NCBI GenBank assembly: GCA_015039365.1
Contig: WION01000273.1
Location: 1-64,000 of the forward strand
DNA length: 64,000 nucleotides
Direction of reading: 5' to 3'
DNA from: Amanita rubescens
Taxonomy: Eukaryota; Basidiomycota; Agaricomycetes; Agaricales; Amanitaceae
Of this stretch, positions 47,884-59,740 are shown one piece after another. The position numbers and the translations under genes are program-made. Numbering within the stretch: position 1 is the first letter of the stretch; each line of letters begins with the position of its first letter. Under the pieces are notes generated by a model. That model was not told where the DNA came from. It made no database searches and saw nothing but the letters and a program-made list of their open reading frames with translations.

Positions 47884-47992
47884 ACACTTAGACACTGAAG
47901 TACTAGAAGTAGGACTTCCCAATCCGTGACATATTCGTCGTGACCAAGGGATCATCCAGCATGTCACGTCTTCGTACCATCAACAGGCTTAG

Positions 47993-50900
47993 ATGCAAAC
48001 AAACGCATTCGCGTCCCTTGCCGTGCTGCAATTGACTTCGCCTAGCCGCCTGCTTACGTCGTCTTGCTGTCCAGATAAGGATCTGCTTATTTTAATTTCC
48101 CGATTAGGCGGTCAAGATAGGATTAGCCTTTGGAACTCAACTCAGGGCACAAAAACATGGGAGGTCGACATCGGTGACGAGAACAGTGGTGCTGCCGTCG
48201 CAGATATCGCTTGGAGCCCAGACGGTATGAAGCGGTATATAACGTGGATGAGCTTTTCTGTTCACGAAGCACAGGACAGAGCCTGGCCGTTGTACACGAT
48301 CCTCCTCAAATAACTCTCCATTCTGTTCAGGATGGCAAACGGCTGTTGCTCATACCAACTCCTAAGCAATCTGCATCCTTGCGACCAACGCCTCGCTTGA
48401 TGGGAATCTGGTGGTTTCTCGATGATAAGACTCAAAAATCGAGCAGCATTCCTGACATTTTTCAGCGTAACGACGTCATCGTGGGTTCTTTGCTGGTTCC
48501 ACTGTTTTAACTGTGCTGAGCTGAGAGTTGGAGAGACTGGGTCAACTCTTTCTATTTTGAAGAACTTACCCCTGCTTGACGACCTACAGGAAGATATAGA
48601 GAGAGTAACGTGAAGCTCTAAAGTCGTATTGTTCTTTGAATATTCCTGACTATGACGGCAGGGCGACGGATCTGTTTGCCTTTCAGGGCTCTCAAACACG
48701 CACTACTCCGAAGTCCCAGTTGCCAGATGTTATCAAATCATGGCCATTATTGACCTTGAACTCGTCATTTACTTCGATCGGTCGTGCTCCGCAGGGAAAG
48801 AATGAGGCCTTACCTGAGACAGAGGAATCCAATGCAAACAGCATATTAGTGGTCGCTGATGAAACAGGCAGTTTGCACTTTTTTTTGGACGGCACATTTC
48901 CGCTCGGCCCTGTCTTATTGGGCCCCGACTTATCTGTTTCAACCTTATTAAAGAAGCCCACGCGTCCTGTATTCATTGCACATCCTTATGTCTACATCAA
49001 GGACCGCTATGCGACGAGCGCGAGGCCGTTGGTTATTTCATTACCCCTTCTTTCAAATAGGAAACCGAGAGACCTCGCGATGCTTTCTTCAACTTCCCGA
49101 GAGTTGCTGTGGTATGTCATGCGGTCTGTGAAAGAAATGCGGGCCATGTGGTTTGGTTCAGAGACTACTAGCGGTGCTCGGGAGATTGGCCCAAAATGGA
49201 TCCGTGCACTGGAAGAAAAGCAAAAGGAGCAATATGGCCGTGGGTTCTTGCGTATTGCACTAGATATTTGATAACTGATATCCGTTATAGAAGATGAACC
49301 TAACCCAATCCTAGATTTGACTTGCTTGTTGCTCACAGGCCGGGTATCTGAACCGCTCCTAGATTATCTTGGGAGTGGAGAGCAATTGAGTGAAAGGGTC
49401 AGCATGGTTGCTATAGACCCAGACTAATTCCACTCAACCCACCACAGGGAATTCAGAAATGGGAAACAATAATGACTGAAACCTTGACGAAACTACGTGA
49501 CTTCTCAGAGAAGCGCGTTGCACCTGCTTGCCAGCGCCTTCATCTTGTGTTAGAAGAGCTTCATGGTTGGTCTCAATTGTACGTCGACTATTTCGATTAG
49601 TTCCTCCTCTTATTCATCACAGAAGACAACAATTTGATCTATTTCAGCTATCTGTTGGTGATTTGACAATATGTCTGGACCTGACAGGAAGAGCAGTCGT
49701 TATTGCAAGTTGGCTGGCCAGTGTTGCTCGTCGGGAGCTTATTCGCTTCAGAGAATTTATATCGTGGCTTCGCTTTGGTAAGCAGAAAGCCGCTCGTTCA
49801 CGTATACAAATCTTTAGCGTGCAGAAACGTCGGTCATTGCAAATACCAATAATGACAATACACCTGTCCCTAAACATGATCTTCTGGAAGTCAACCATTA
49901 TTTTATGTCAGGACTTGTCGTCAGCTCAATTGACAAGTGGTTTATGGGCCCCGTCCCGTCGTTTTCGCCCCGGGAATTAGGACTACCAGGTGACGCCTAT
50001 GGAAGCATTGCAGAAGTCCTTGAAAAGGTGCGCTCTGTCCTGAGTACACCTGATCAGGTAGTATGGCAAGCTGTTCGTACCACATAACCGTGATTTCTCT
50101 CCGCATTTTGATTGATCGGAACCATTGCCAGAATGGCGCACAAAGGGATTTGAATCACCTGGACCGAAACCTTGATGCTTTGGTGCAAGAGTTGGCGACG
50201 CGCTGTCGGCGAATTTTCGATCACGCTGCCCATGCCGTCTCTCGATCTTCGGTTGTTTCAGGGCGTGACCTTGTGTTAACACAGGCGGCAGACGCAAGGC
50301 ATTCGGCGATTATCCGCGGTTCTATCCGAGAACGAAACACAATTCATGAGGTGAGTATTTAATACATCAGGACTAGTGTCAGTGTCGGAATCATCAGGGA
50401 GGCGAAATTGTGCAACATCTCGCATCAATAATTCCATCCGAGGAACAGACCTCATGTGCGTAGGTGGATTGATGTCGCTCGCGGTTGACAGGTATAATTT
50501 GTCATTACAGTGATCTTGGCCCGCTTGCGGTTCAATGAAGAGACTAGTGGAATCCCGCATGAAATTGGGTTTATCTCTATAAAGATCTGTCTATCCGAAG
50601 AAAGCAATGAAAACCGGCCTGGATTTGAATTACTAGAAGCCGATTTTTTTGATGATGAACTTATCGCAATAATCTATCGGCTTCGTAGCAAAGACAGTAA
50701 GTAAAATGTGGTGTTCTTCCTATCACACGCTGTTGATCGAAACTCTCAGAATCGACTTTTATAGCAACGGTCAAATATAGTGATTTAGGGTATCAGCCGC
50801 TTGAGCCGAGCTTGTACGTAAAACTGTCTGGCCGCGAAGATCTGATGCTGCATGCGATGGAGCGTTGGAAGGAAGGAAGTGTATGATAGCAAAATTCACA

Positions 50901-51131
50901 CTTATTTGCCCAGTAACACTGACCTTGCATTAGTTGCACCCTATGGAAATGCCGATCAAACGCTGTCGCATACTTAAAGGTTGCAAGACAGGCCGGGTGT
51001 TTTTGGCGGTGAACGGAAGAATTGGCCGGAGGATAGCTTGCGTGCTTGATGAAAAAGGGACAACAGTAGAGACATTTGATCTGGAGGGAGACGCTGAAGA
51101 TATGGAGATCACGGAGGATGAAGAAAGTTGA
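47993..51131 (+). CDS. APC4: Anaphase-promoting complex subunit 4
   Basis: Scaffold subunit of the APC/C ubiquitin ligase. N-terminal WD40-like blades (DLLILISRLGGQDRISLWNS, IAWSPDGMK, QITLHSVQDGKRLLLIPTPK) match the APC4_WD40 domain. A middle with ETGSLHFFLDGTFPLGP follows. The APC4 helical domain contains LDYLGSGEQLSERGIQKWE, TLTKLRDFSEKRVAPACQRL, LVLEELHGWSQL, SWLASVARRELIRFREFISW, LEVNHYFMSGLVVSSIDKWF and the C-terminal MERWKEGSLHPMEMPIKRC, GRIGRRIACVLDEKGTTVET. About fifteen short introns. One plausible spliced frame connects all the exons I followed. Confidence 0.9.
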
Positions 51132-51568
51132 GAGCGGCCGTGCGTCGACGGGGTTGCTTATTGGAGATAGAGTATGGCGCCAGGTGTTCGGCATGACGGG
51201 TGGCTCTAGCTGGATATGGTTATTGGGGTTGCTGATGGGGCGAGAACCCTGGCGCCAGGGAGAATAAATTGATTTAGCCGGCGTTGCGGAAACTCAAGCG
51301 AGGCAGGAGTGGCGGTCAAAGGAGATAATTCCGGGCAAGAGAAGCTGGCTGCTTGCATTCAGGTCCAATCCACCCTTCGAGAATGTCTGCTGTCAGCATG
51401 AGCGCCGCACCCCCTCAGCCAATCTTAAATTGTCCCAATATCGGCTAAGCTGTTCTCTTTAAGGGCCGCGGACCCTCTCCTCGTGCCCGCTGATTCGAGA
51501 TTCTTTTTTCGATGCCATTTTAAAAATCACCTCTCCGTTCGCTCTTTCCACTGAACTTCCCCTCTCTA
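51132..51568 (+). promoter_or_regulatory. Upstream region of the bZIP gene
   Basis: No gene seen. Pyrimidine-rich sequence (CTTTCCACTGAACTTCCCC) sits directly before the bZIP start, typical of fungal leaders. Confidence 0.4.
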
Positions 51569-53065
51569 ATGCCCAAATCAAATCCTACTTTGTCACCCAC
51601 CACTACTAATTCTCAACCATCTTCTGCTAAATCAAATCCAGACGATGCCGTAAACAAGTTAACCGACGTTGCGCTACGGAAAAAGAAGAATGCAGATGCC
51701 CAGGCGGCTTTTAGAGCTCGCAGAGCAAATTATATTGCTACCCTCGAAGAGACAGGTGATGTCTGTTTTTTTTTCGTCGGTTCGTCATGCTTGACATAAC
51801 CTGCAGTCACTAGCCTTGAATCCGTCGTGCTGCAGTTACAGGATTCCTGCAGAGAGGCACGGAGAGATGCTGCGATTCTGCGCACTGAAAACGCGTATTT
51901 ACGCTACGAATACCGAGAGCGTGAAAAGTTTTGGAGAACACTATGGTCAGCTAAGAAGGCCGGTCCAGAGGAGTTGCCACCAATGCCACCATTGTTTTAT
52001 GCATGCGCACAGCCGACCCCGTTGCCTATCTCGATGAATGGACACCTCCACATTCAACACTATGGTCACGATCAACTCAGCTACAGGACGACCGACGATC
52101 CAGCAGCTGTGTGCCACGGCACATATTCTGGGTCTGGGCAACATTACCAAAGCCATTGCTCCCCGTTATCGTACGGCGCGGCGGACGAAATTACAGATGA
52201 AACACCCCAATCGCTTACTGCGCGTCTGTCAAAATATAATGGATACAGCTACACCGTAGCAAATTCACGTGATGGCGCATGGGCGCCTTTAACACAAAAT
52301 GCAGCTGGTGTTGCTCAAAATAATCAGCAGTCGCATACGCCACCGTTTGGGGAATCACCCACTCTCACCTCTTCCAACATGCCATATGTTTCTCGATTTC
52401 CCACAGAAGACCAGAAAGTACCGCTGAATGGACTTGAGGCAGCGCCGTTGGTCTTCCCGGACAGTCGGTCACTCTCACCAACTTCTACTCCAGGATCTGC
52501 GTCCACCACTTCTCTGACGTCACCGTTCCAATTCGCATTTCCTGAAAATTCAATCGGACAGAATCGTACTGATTTTGATTACCGACGTCACACTCATGAA
52601 GTTGCTCTCCATGGTGGAACAGCTGACGTAGCTCTGGCTGGTGCGAGCGTCGACGCCGTCCGCTACCGACAGGGGACTAAAAGGCCGCAATCTAGTGCGG
52701 ACAGGTCGCTTCTCTCAGGTCTCCCTCTTCTCGCGGCAGACACTTGTTCTCCCCGTGATCGGGGAAACAGCGACGAAAATTGTACACTGTATTCCAGTTC
52801 GAGGCTTCGAAACCGCCGCAGTACAGGCGCGTCTCGTTCGTCGCGATCTCCCTCACCAAATCCACCTCTATCGGGAACACTTGCAGTAATCAAGGCACAG
52901 GCGTTTGGAGCGTTGCGCAGGACGCGCGCCCGAACCAAAAGGACAGCAGATGGGGCGGCTAAAGTAGCCATGGACGTGTTGGAGGCAAGAGGCATCGGTG
53001 TGGGCGTTACTCCAGGAACAAAACGGCCGCGACTCGAGGACAGTCTTGATTTGGAACGCTCCTAG
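51569..53065 (+). CDS. bZIP transcription factor
   Basis: A basic region KKKNADAQAAFRARRANYIA shows the N-x7-R signature (N then R nine positions in). It is followed by a leucine-zipper-like coiled coil split by a single intron (LEETVTSLESVVLQLQDSCR, then DAAILRTENAYLRYEYRERE). The rest is a roughly 350-residue Ser/Pro/Gln-rich tail with a basic C-terminal patch (RTRARTKRTADGAAKVA). Two exons. Likely a DNA-binding regulator; target unknown. The Asp, Gln and double Ala around the core are somewhat unusual for the basic region. Confidence 0.85.
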
Positions 53066-53512
53066 CAAACTATCAACATGTGCTCTGGAAGGCTAATGTA
53101 TAACTAACGACTTTCATGGTCAGTTTTGACGACATTATACACTTTTAATCATGTTATATATCTGTACTCTGTGTAATGTAATATGTCTTGCTCTCTTGCA
53201 TACGACAAGGTCAAACGCTGTAAAAACGAACCCCAAAATTAGTTTGAGCGGCAAAGATTATCGTGACCAACCCTGAGACGACACCCATCAATTATTGATA
53301 AGGTAAGGAGGCCTTTGATATGGATCCATCTTATTCACGGCTAAGTAATGTCTGGAAGAAACGCGCATCCAACGTGTATCTGTATTCGTCCGACAATCTG
53401 CTAACCCTGAGGCGCAGCTAAAAGTTACGAAAAAAATACCGGAAAAGTCCATCACGCGCACTGGTTGACCCTGAAAAAAGGGTATATGTATTGGAGACAG
53501 GACAAAGGAATT
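53066..53512. other. Gap between bZIP and GPI2 (tail to tail)
   Basis: No gene seen. It should hold both 3' regions. Confidence 0.4.
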
Positions 53513-54669
53513 TTAATCCACTCTAGGTACAGCAACGTCCCAAGGCCCGCGTAATTCACTAATAACCGGATCCGTGGTTAACGGCGAGTGTCCCTGGATT
53601 AGATTTCGGAAATTGCTCACTTTTTGTATTTTTGGGCCCACATGAGGAGCGCTGGAGCTAGGAAAGTAACAAAGAAAAAAATCAACGTGTATAGGCATGT
53701 GACTTTCCAAGACAGCATCGCGGTGAACCAGATAGCAGATACCGCGAGGCCAGATGTGAGCAAGATCTTCACCGTTAAACCCAGTGCCTGCCCAAGTGAG
53801 TGGTAAGTCGATCGGATCATAATACACATGTAAAAATAACCTGGAAGCGATATCGCAGAAAGGGGAACACGGCAAATAACTGAATTGCAAAAAGCATGAG
53901 ACCGAAAACAGCAATATCTGTGGTTAACCTGGAAGCAAGCACGGCAGATGCTGAAACAGCCGCGTTCATGGATAAAACCGAAGTTAGACTAGAATTTTAT
54001 TAGTTCAGGATTATAATCATCACATCGGAAAGTTTTTACCGTCCGGTCAACTGTCTTTGCACGTTTAATACACTATAGTCGGCTAATATAGCGTTCAACA
54101 AGAGGAGTATAGCTGATAGTGCCCATATGGAATCAGATGAGGTCGACGCAGTCAATGTTCGTAGCACTGGTGATAGGGACATAAGAGCTAGGAATATAAG
54201 GATCGATGACTTGAAAGTTTTGAGAACTATTCCAGTAACGTGTTAGCACTTCGGCGGGTTCAAGCCAATAGACTGAGGACGGACAGCTATTCACTCTCTC
54301 GCGGGATGCGACGTGCGTTGGATCAAGTAATACCCAGAGCGTATAGCCAACAACAAAACATCCGACTGACAACCATATTAGTGTTCGCGGATCTAGCAGC
54401 TGCTCCTTCAAATAGATAAAAACGGATATAAAGATGCATATTGTCGACAGGTGTTGAGTCACGGCACAGGAGAGAGACACTAATGACCAGTACGTGTAGG
54501 GCTTGAAGTTGGCTACATGTTGGTCTGCAAGTTGGTTTGGTGGTCATATAACACGGTACGCACGATTCTTCCTGAGCGATGACAAGAAATTATGTGGTAT
54601 GTAGTTGTCTGGATGCGGTTGCGTTTTCCAGAGAACCTTCTCAAAATTGGGTGTAGTCACATCTGGCAT
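53513..54669 (-). CDS. GPI2: GPI2/PIG-C, subunit of the GPI-GlcNAc transferase
   Basis: Membrane subunit of the ER complex starting GPI-anchor synthesis. The start at 54667-54669 gives MPDVTTPNFEKVLWKTQPHP, DNYIPHNFLSSLRKNRAY. The next exon gives YWSLVSLSCAVTQHLSTICI, then DPRTLIWLSVGCFVVGYTLW. Further membrane helices near the end are YHSLGQALGLTV, LAVSAIWFTAMLSWKVTCLY and IFFFVTFLAPALLMWAQKYK. An intron then joins N-ELRGPWDVAVPRVD, the typical conserved ending. Several short introns. Frame intact. Confidence 0.92.
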
Positions 54670-54746
54670 TCCAAGGGCTGGCGTGACACGTGAGCCGTGA
54701 CAAGCGTGTACGTAGACTACAGCAATCTACCAATTGAGAGACGCCG

Positions 54747-55126
54747 TCAGTCCCACTAAAGAAAAGGATCAGCTCGGAACGTGTCGTCTGGGGAACCCCT
54801 GCTCACCACGAGCCGTTCTTCTTGCCTGGCTTCCGGCGTAAACTTGCTCTGCTTCGCTAGTTGAGCGGCCAATTTTCCCTGGTTCGGATTAGAGGTATTT
54901 GTTCCCCTTGCTTGTGCCTGGACAAAATGGTCAAAGCAGCTCATTCAATTACTGTCGCGCGGCTAACCGCTTTGATGCGCTGCTCAGCTGCGGCAGCGGC
55001 AGCAGCGCGGGGATCAGGCGGGCGCTGATTACCAGTGTTGAGCGTCTGCCTCTGAACTTGGGACTCAAGTGGGACAGCGAAGTGAGTACCAGAGTGAGCG
55101 CCTCGCTTGGAGCAGAGAGAACCCAT
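54747..55126 (-). CDS. SVIP-like protein with a p97/Cdc48-binding VIM motif, N-myristoylation candidate
   Basis: Two exons encode 92 residues. Exon 1 (55126 to 54968) starts MGSLCSKRGAHSG: Gly2 and Ser6 fit N-myristoylation, and Cys5 could be palmitoylated. Residues 40-50 read RAAAAAAAEQR, an exact fit to the VCP-interacting motif consensus R-x5-A-A-x2-R. The second exon gives AQARGTNTSNPNQGKLAAQL, and splicing after RLV gives the end ARQEERLVWD. Human SVIP (77 residues, N-myristoylated, VIM) has the same layout and suppresses ER-associated degradation through p97. Functional equivalence is an inference; the motif match is seen. Confidence 0.72.
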
Positions 55127-55144
55127 GTGACGGAATGTGACACA

Positions 55145-55857
55145 TAGTAAGTAGTAAATTTATTGCTGCGCAACCCCTCGATATCTCCCCTGCCTTTGCT
55201 GGAAGCCATGCCTAGTGCCGAGTCAGTCCTGTCAGCCCCTCTTTCATCCCTATCACTAACCTGCCACCATCGACGGCCACTCTCTTGACCTATCTCCGTC
55301 GATAACCCCGCCTTCTCCATACGGTTCTTAATCCCAGCCCCCAAAAGAAGGCCAAATACTATTAGCAGAAATAACGTCACCTACGAGCTGATCTCTGGGT
55401 GAATCCCGTTCTGAGCCAGATATCAGTGAGACAATTAGGCATGAAATATGGATCATACGGAAACAACGTGCTTCTACAGTCCCCTTCTTTGCCCGTTGCA
55501 GTGTCTGGATTAGTTTGACCCAACGAGGCACCGGCGCAAATGGGCAGATTTTGGTTAAGACACCATTGTTTCGTGCAACTTAGACATGGTTGAGCCGGGG
55601 TATCCGGATTATTGAGATGTATGATAGAATAGTTTGACTGGAAACAGATGCCTAGTGAGATTGAGTTCAGACAGCAGCTCCGTCGGTATGGGCTTGCAAC
55701 TCACATTTACAGAAGCTAGAGGCTTCCCATTTGTTCAAGGCACATTCCGCCACCAGCTGTAGTCATATATATATGAGTATGGTTGTAGAAATAAGAGTAG
55801 AATACTTGCAAACAGGGACGCAAGAAAGAGGAGGAGCACAGTTAATGGTTGCTGCAT
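55145..55857 (-). CDS. Cys-rich single-pass membrane protein (conserved fungal type)
   Basis: A hydrophobic N terminus (MQQPLTVLLLFLASLF) that looks like a signal peptide is followed by an extracellular Cys-rich region: LVAECALNKWEASSFCK, CICFQSNYSIIHLNNPDTPA, QPCLSCTKQWCLNQNLPICA and a CFQRDSPRDQLV block. Then comes a TM segment VTLFLLIVFGLLLGAGIKNR and a basic cytoplasmic tail. I recognise the pattern of a conserved fungal family but know no function. Two single-base frame breaks are needed: in the C-run at 55481-55484 and at 55380-55381. The intron after the signal peptide has no GT donor in phase (a GC donor GCAAGT fits). The 3' end is uncertain and lies next to the SVIP-like start. Confidence 0.55.
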
Positions 55858-55918
55858 CAAAGGCTTCGGTCTGACCAAAACAGGCAAAAACGCACCATTC
55901 AGATATCCTCATTCCAGG

Positions 55919-57492
55919 ATGTCCGCCGAGTTTGAGGACGTCCTCACAAATCAACCTGTAGTCATAGACAACGTATGCTTCTGCTCAATAGTGCTATATC
56001 TATCGTAATACTGACATGGATGTAGGGTTCTGGTACCATAAAAGCCGGTTTCGCTGGACAAGATCATCCAAAATGCTTTTTCCCGTCTTTGTGCGTTTCT
56101 ACGGTTAGGCGCGCCTCTCCCCGCTAGCTCTCATCGCTTGACATCTCTATCGCACACCACAGTGTTGGCAGGCCCAAGCATGTACGCGTCATGGCAGGTG
56201 GACTTGAAGGCGATGTTTTCATCGGGCGACGCGCGCAAGAATATCGCGGATTGCTCAAAATCAAGTATCCTATGGAACATGGAATTGTCACCGACTGGGA
56301 CGATATGGAACGCATATGGAACTGGATATACACAGAAGAATTGGGAACCCTGAGTGAAGAGGTCCGTACGCTACAAATGGAAAATGGGTTTTACTCATCT
56401 TGAACAGCATCCCGTGCTTCTAACGGAAGCCCCGCTGAACCCGCGCAGTAACAGAGACGTAGCTGCCCAGATATTTTTTGACACCTTCAATGTCCCAGCG
56501 TTGTTTACATCTGTTCAGGCAGTACTATCATTGTAAGTTGCTGGTTAATTTGTCTACGTACACCGCAAGACTTTTGAAAATCCACTAGATATTCGACTGG
56601 GCGGACAACAGGCATCGTCCTTGATTCTGGTGATGGCGTGACACACGCAGTGCCTGTGTTTGAAGGATTCTCCATGCCTCACGCAATTCGCCGGGTAGAC
56701 ATTGCAGGAAGGTACGTTGATAATCCTGTTTTGAATTCCATCGTGGGCTGAAGTCAAAAACCAAGGGACGTTACAGATCATTTACAACTCTTACTTCGAA
56801 AATCGGGCCACCACCTGTACACAACTGCTGAGCGAGAGGTCGTAAGGACAATTAAAGAAAAATGTTGTTATGTCGCTCTTCATCCAGCCAAAGAGGAGAA
56901 AGACACACTTAGTCGCGTCGAGGAGTTCCGATTGCCCGACGGAAACGTTGTCCAGGTATGCTCAACCGGTACATGTAATAAGTAACGTGCTAACGAATCT
57001 AGCTTGGCCCCGAACGATTCCGAGCCCCTGAAATATTGTTCAATCCCGAGCTTGTGGGCCAAGAGTACGCGGGCGTGCACCAAGTTGTCGTTGATTCGAT
57101 CAACCGTGTGGACTTGGACCTGCGGAAGAGCTTGTTCTCAAACATCGTACTTAGCGGTGGCAGCACCCTATGCCGAGGTTAGTAATTATGGACTTAATAT
57201 AATAACGGGGTTCATTTCACTTCATTGAAAATAGGTTTCGGTGACCGCTTGCTCAACGAGGTCAAGAAGCTCGCCTTGAAAGATATCAAGATTAAGATCT
57301 ATGCACCGCCGGAGCGGAAATACTCGACCTGGATAGGTGGATCGATTCTGGCTGGTTTAAGCACCTTTAAGAAGGCAAGTAATCCCCACCCAATCTACCG
57401 TAGTCCGGAAGCTGATCTAATTGAAGATGTGGGTATCCGCCGAAGAATATCAGGAAGACCCTGATATAATTCATAAGAAGACCGGATTCTAG
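55919..57492 (+). CDS. ARP1: Actin-related protein 1 (centractin), dynactin filament subunit
   Basis: ARP1 forms the short filament of dynactin that anchors the dynein motor. Splicing gives [11 protein letters not shown] joined to [136 protein letters not shown] and [20 protein letters not shown]; the end is HKKTGF. The E-x-N-P-R and GDGVTH signatures match Arp1 rather than actin. About ten introns. Frame intact. The start is 61 bases from the divergent Cys-rich gene. Confidence 0.95.
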
Positions 57493-57739
57493 TTTTCTTT
57501 TCTTGCTCGCTTCGCTCTTATACCCCGCTATGTCCCCGTAGATAATATCGACGTAGACATAAACTCCATCTGGGACTCAGACTCATGGCAACCGCACAAG
57601 CATTGCCAACGCGCCATCTCACATATGCCCATGATATTCAGGCGTACAGCTTAATCATATGCATATTACAGGCATTAAAGCCACTTTTGCATTTGCAAGG
57701 ATGTGTAGAATGAGAGTAATCGAAACCAACGACCAGCCA

Positions 57740-58313
57740 TTACTTGCCCTTCTTGGGGGGTTCTGCGGCCTTGACTTTCTTGGTTCCCCGGAACTGAAAA
57801 AAAGTAAATCCTAGGCACAAATAAGTTAGTTGCAGGGGCGTCATACCTTCTTGGCCCGGTTCTTGCGTTCTTTCCGTAGTTTGCGAGATGGTTTGTCAAC
57901 TTTCGTGAAAAGTTTCTTCTACAGCCAGCGTAAGTAAGCAAATGAAAATTCGTGGGCGTGCACTTACCCGGATCAGACGATATTTTGGCTCGAATTTCTT
58001 TTGAGATGCCTCATCGTCATAGATGAGAACAAAACCCGTGCTCTTCCCGCCACCAAACTGCGTCCGGAAACCAAAGGGAACCACTCGGTCTTTATTAGTC
58101 TTGTACAAGCTGGCGATCTTTTCGGCTAGCTCGTCCTTTGGGACATTAGGCCGCGATGGATGTAGCACATCTAAAACAAATTGGCGACGTGCAAGTAGAC
58201 GGTTCGTGACGAATTTTCGCGTGCGTAGAGTAATTGGTGCTGAATTGTCAGCCTGAGTCCAAGTACAGGCTTTAATATCATTTCATACAAGGCGAGTGGC
58301 AGATGCATACCAT
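57740..58313 (-). CDS. RPS24: 40S ribosomal protein eS24
   Basis: Small-subunit ribosomal protein. The ATG at 58311-58313 is followed at once by an intron, so exon 1 encodes only Met; exon 2 gives [95 protein letters not shown], then [20 protein letters not shown] and [11 protein letters not shown]. Length about 137 residues fits the family. An intron directly after the ATG is common in fungal and metazoan eS24 genes. Confidence 0.95.
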
Positions 58314-58620
58314 TTTGTTAAATGCCTTCAGAAACGAAGTTCGTCAGCTTCAAACGTGAAACCGCGTCCCGAGGAAAGGCCTTACCTGACTCGATGTACA
58401 AACGGATACTGACGATTGTGGCTTTGTGGCTGAGTAAAACTTAGTAGCAGCACGGTATATCCCGTATCACGTGATTTATTTATTTATAACTTCCATGTTA
58501 ACAAAACAACGTTGTATGTGCTACAGTGATGTGATTGTGACTCTACGTAAAATGATAGGAAAATGAATACAAAACAATCAGTAGGCTGACAAGTAATCTG
58601 TGCGTAGGGGAAAATGCGAA
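58314..58620. other. Gap between eS24 start and a secreted-protein gene
   Basis: Holds the RPS24 promoter and leader (minus strand) and the 3' end of the next gene. A CACGTG box is present near 58470-58475. No gene seen. Confidence 0.4.
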
Positions 58621-59418
58621 TTATACATAGCGTGCCAAGATATCATCTAGGTTGCATGTGGTCTTCCATACCAGTTCCAAAGTGTCGTCCAGAAGCGACA
58701 AATGCAGTGGCAATGCGATATTGATTATATCGTCCGTCAATTCTGCTGTTTCCTCGAGAACTTCCTCAAGAATGCATTTGATTTCATAGACAACTATCAA
58801 ATTATGTTCGCAGGAAGCAGAGCGGCACTGCATAATTCTACTCACGAGCGTTAATAGCGGCGTCATCGGTGACCTCGGCAATAATCTCTTCTGTGGCTTT
58901 GAGCTCTATTTTGATCAGATAAACGGTGCATCGAAGGACTCTAAGCCATTCGTCCTCTTGCTCTTGGTTCCTCGCTTTCTGAAGTAGTCCTGGCAGATCG
59001 CTGATGCTATTCTTGAATTCCATGGCATTGTAAAGGTGGGTTGGTTGCCCCACTGGCAGTGTCGAATGAAAAGATTGCTTCAGGACAAAGTTAAGCATCC
59101 AGACTCACGAAATTTGAATCCGTTGGTGTTCGCGGCTTGATAGATGACGAGTAACGCGTGAAGATAATCTTCTCCCCGCTGGTGCAGAGAATGGCCTTTG
59201 TCGATAAGAAAGTTGTCCACATGATGAGGCATAATCGCAGGATTCGCATCGCCTTGCCATATCGCACTTGAATTCCTTGTATATGACAATCGCCCATATT
59301 CAGGTGTCATGAACGCCAGAGGAAGCGGAAGCGGGGAAGCCAGAACGCCAGAATAGAGTGACACCGCAGAAGAGAATATAATCGCATATAGCGCCGACAA
59401 GATATGATGAGACGACAT
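58621..59418 (-). CDS. Secreted protein, uncharacterised
   Basis: Start MSSHHILSALYAIIFSSAVS is a signal peptide with cleavage likely after SGVLA. Three exons give about 240 residues with helical, charged segments (SISDLPGLLQKARNQEQEDE, AEVTDDAAINAR, VVYEIKCILEEVLEETAELT) and the end DDILARYV. No known family. Introns of about 40 and 60 bases have normal borders. The frame is intact. Confidence 0.72.
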
Positions 59419-59535
59419 AGGACAAGTGTAGGTGGGTTGGCGGTGTTCTTTTTAAAAAAAAATACGGCTCGGTGGTGTCGCACTTACGATGGAAGAAGAA
59501 GAAGAAAACGAAATGCGGTCTATGACGAAAGCTTC

Positions 59536-59565
59536 GTTTATATATGCGCTCCAATCACGTGCTAC
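59536..59565 (-). promoter_or_regulatory. TATATAAA and CCAAT box with CACGTG for the secreted-protein gene
   Basis: On the minus strand GCACGTGATTGGAGCG leads into CATATATAAACG, about 120 bases upstream of the start. Core promoter combination fits a TATA gene. Confidence 0.5.
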
Positions 59566-59740
59566 GCGCTGCCGCTTGGCGCATTGCGCAAGTCGAATAA
59601 CGCCAGAACCCAACTTCTTCGAGCATATATGAGTGTGCAGAAAATAATACAACGAATCGCGGGGTACCATTTTGTGCGGACAGTCTGCAATGTAAACATC
59701 CAGCAATAATTATTCATCTCCGATTGAACAGATGTACACC

